Shown piece after piece: positions 12,038-12,914 of a DNA stretch of 12,914 nucleotides. Source of the DNA: an archaeon (GTDB taxonomy: Archaea > Nanobdellota > Nanobdellia > Woesearchaeales > WJKL01). The notes under the pieces were generated by a model that worked only from the letters and a program-made list of their open reading frames with translations, made no database searches and was not told where the DNA came from. Positions within the stretch are counted from its first letter, which is position 1, and the number at the start of each line of letters is the position of its first letter. The translations under genes were made by a program, and so were the position numbers. The stretch is taken from contig JAGVIO010000229.1 of assembly GCA_020056025.1 (NCBI GenBank), positions 1 through 12,914 on the forward strand, in the 5' to 3' direction.

Positions 12038-12770
12038 ATCTTATCTTCCCTTTTTGCCAGCACATTAGAATATCTTTTGCAGCCCTGTACAAATCAGGAA
12101 TTCCTCTTTTTTTCAGCATGCCTTTCTTCAATGCAATCTCTTTCAAGGTATCTTCAGGGTCTTCATTTATTTTGACATCATAGAATTTCTCAATCTTTCC
12201 TTTCAGTGCAGCAATCATCTCCATTGCAGCAGTCTCCGGATCTTTTATCTTGTCATAATCAATTGCTCCGATGATGATCATATCAGCATTGTCTTTTTTT
12301 GACCTTTCCGGATATGGAATGACTCCTGGAGTGTCTATCATCATCAGTCTTTGCGTAATCCTTACTTTTCTTAGGCTTTTTGTGAATCCGCTTACAGGGC
12401 TTGTCGGAGCAGCATGGCTGCCTTTCAAAGCATTTATGACTGAAGATTTGCCTGTATTCGGATATCCGACAACTCCGACAACAACTTCATCTTTTGAAGC
12501 AAGCCTCATTATCTTCTGCAGCAATTTAACAGAACCCTGGTGCTCTGTTGCAGAGAACTTCACTGAGGGAAATAAGCTAATGTTATCATAATCTTCTTTT
12601 GATACAAGATCGCATTTGTTAATAACATACAAAAATTTCTTTTTGTGGCTGAGGATCTTCTGCTCCAATTCTTTGTTTATGCTCTGCTCAATCCTTCTTG
12701 CATCTATGACTACCAAAACAACATCAGATGCTCTGACTACAGTATCAACAAGGGAGTCGTATTTGCGCAT
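12036..12770 (-). CDS. Circularly permuted GTPase, YlqF/RbgA-Nug1 family
   Basis: A 244-aa GTPase with its motifs in permuted order: G4 NKCD (51-54), G5 FSATEHQG (72-79), then G1 GYPNTGKSS (102-110), the G2 threonine in GFTKS (128-132) and G3 DTPG (146-149). This G4-G5-G1-G2-G3 order defines the YlqF/YawG class. Bacterial RbgA and eukaryotic Nug1/Nog2/Lsg1 act in large-subunit ribosome assembly, and archaeal members are assumed to do the same. The C-terminal ~80 residues are helical (AAMEMIAALKGKIEKFY, RGIPDLYRAAKDILM), like the RNA-binding tail of RbgA. The gene has its own promoter, with TATA-like CTTAAATACT on the minus strand, about 25 bases ahead of the ATG. Its stop is two bases from the tRNA end. 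Confidence 0.9.
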   Translation of the reverse strand: MRKYDSLVDTVVRASDVVLVVIDARRIEQSINKELEQKILSHKKKFLYVINKCDLVSKEDYDNISLFPSVKFSATEHQGSVKLLQKIMRLASKDEVVVGVVGYPNTGKSSVINALKGSHAAPTSPVSGFTKSLRKVRITQRLMMIDTPGVIPYPERSKKDNADMIIIGAIDYDKIKDPETAAMEMIAALKGKIEKFYDVKINEDPEDTLKEIALKKGMLKKRGIPDLYRAAKDILMCWQKGKIR

Positions 12771-12790
12771 AAGAAGAAAAAAGGTTAACT

Positions 12791-12800
12791 AGTATTTAAG
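12791..12800 (-). promoter_or_regulatory. TATA box of the GTPase gene
   Basis: On the minus strand CTTAAATACT is centred about 25 bases before the ATG at 12770, fitting a leaderless or very short-leader message. It shares the 91-base divergent intergenic region with the promoter of the last gene. Confidence 0.5.
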
Positions 12801-12830
12801 CAGTCCGGAAATATTCTAAAATTGAACTAG

Positions 12831-12840
12831 GTTTATATAC
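12831..12840 (+). promoter_or_regulatory. TATA box of the phosphoesterase gene
   Basis: GTTTATATAC is centred about 26 bases before the ATG at 12862, again the leaderless arrangement. Confidence 0.6.
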
Positions 12841-12861
12841 CTCTTATTGTTTCCAGCAGAT

Positions 12862-12914
12862 ATGCCAAAACCATTGAAATACTGCATTCAGGAGCATCAT
12901 GCAACACACCTTCA
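12862..12914 (+). CDS. LigD-type 3'-phosphoesterase, 5' end only
   Basis: Only the first 17 codons are inside the window: MPKPLKYCIQEHHATHL. The YxIQEHHATxLHYDFRLE run is the signature start of the phosphoesterase (PE) domain of bacterial DNA ligase D, and the His-His here are in the metal-binding region. Archaea carry stand-alone PE proteins of about 120-200 aa that heal 3' ends with phosphates or ribonucleotides in break repair. Whether this gene is stand-alone or continues into ligase and polymerase domains cannot be seen. Confidence 0.7.
   Translation, partial: MPKPLKYCIQEHHATHL

Noticed and set aside
11726..12175. Two open frames (11726-11971 and 11975-12175) running through the tRNA-Thr region on the plus strand
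   Set aside because: They cover the tRNA exons and introns and are antisense to the real minus-strand genes; their protein sequences show no family pattern.
1..12914. CRISPR array or defence island
   Set aside because: No regularly spaced direct repeats and no cas, restriction or other defence genes are present apart from the small toxin-antitoxin module.

Overview
The window reads as a chromosomal segment of a low-GC archaeon, most likely a small-genome DPANN lineage of the Woesearchaeota/Pacearchaeota kind. The grounds are archaeal information-processing genes (a GINS subunit, a Mtq2/HemK-type methyltransferase, a COG2112-like kinase), TATA-box promoters about 26 bases ahead of genes with almost no leader, and a tRNA gene with bulge-helix-bulge introns. 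The lineage is inference. Several proteins look bacterial or are unusually built.

Layout. 1-703: a type II toxin-antitoxin pair, a small winged-helix-like antitoxin overlapping a RelE/ParE-like toxin whose frame is broken by one extra T. 747-3088: a Ski2/Mtr4-like helicase followed at 17 nt by a small two-zinc-site protein. 3139-4886: a GT4-like glycosyltransferase overlapping a CPBP/CAAX-type membrane protease. 4974-5621: a GINS subunit. 5779-9791: a pyrimidine cluster with an unknown 174-aa gene, a PyrB-PyrI fusion, an oversized PyrE and a type 2 PyrF. 9845-11319: a methyltransferase-kinase fusion overlapping a single-domain O6-alkylguanine alkyltransferase. 11323-11805 (minus): an unknown 160-aa protein. 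11921-12033: tRNA-Thr(GGT) with two introns. 12036-12770 (minus): a circularly permuted GTPase. 12862 to the edge: the start of a LigD-type 3'-phosphoesterase.

The pyr genes cover carbamoyl-aspartate formation, orotate to OMP, and OMP to UMP. carAB, pyrC and pyrD are not in the window. The fused PyrB-PyrI keeps the four zinc cysteines of the regulatory chain, so allosteric control by nucleotides is plausible.

The observations most worth following are the two-intron tRNA-Thr, whose introns both fold into convincing splice motifs; the methyltransferase-kinase fusion, which links a probable release-factor methylase to an atypical kinase; the PyrE with two apparent internal repeats of about 48 residues; and the single-base break in the toxin gene. 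Genes that begin transcription units mostly look leaderless, whereas genes inside units carry Shine-Dalgarno motifs or ATGA overlaps. No CRISPR array, insertion sequence or origin was seen.
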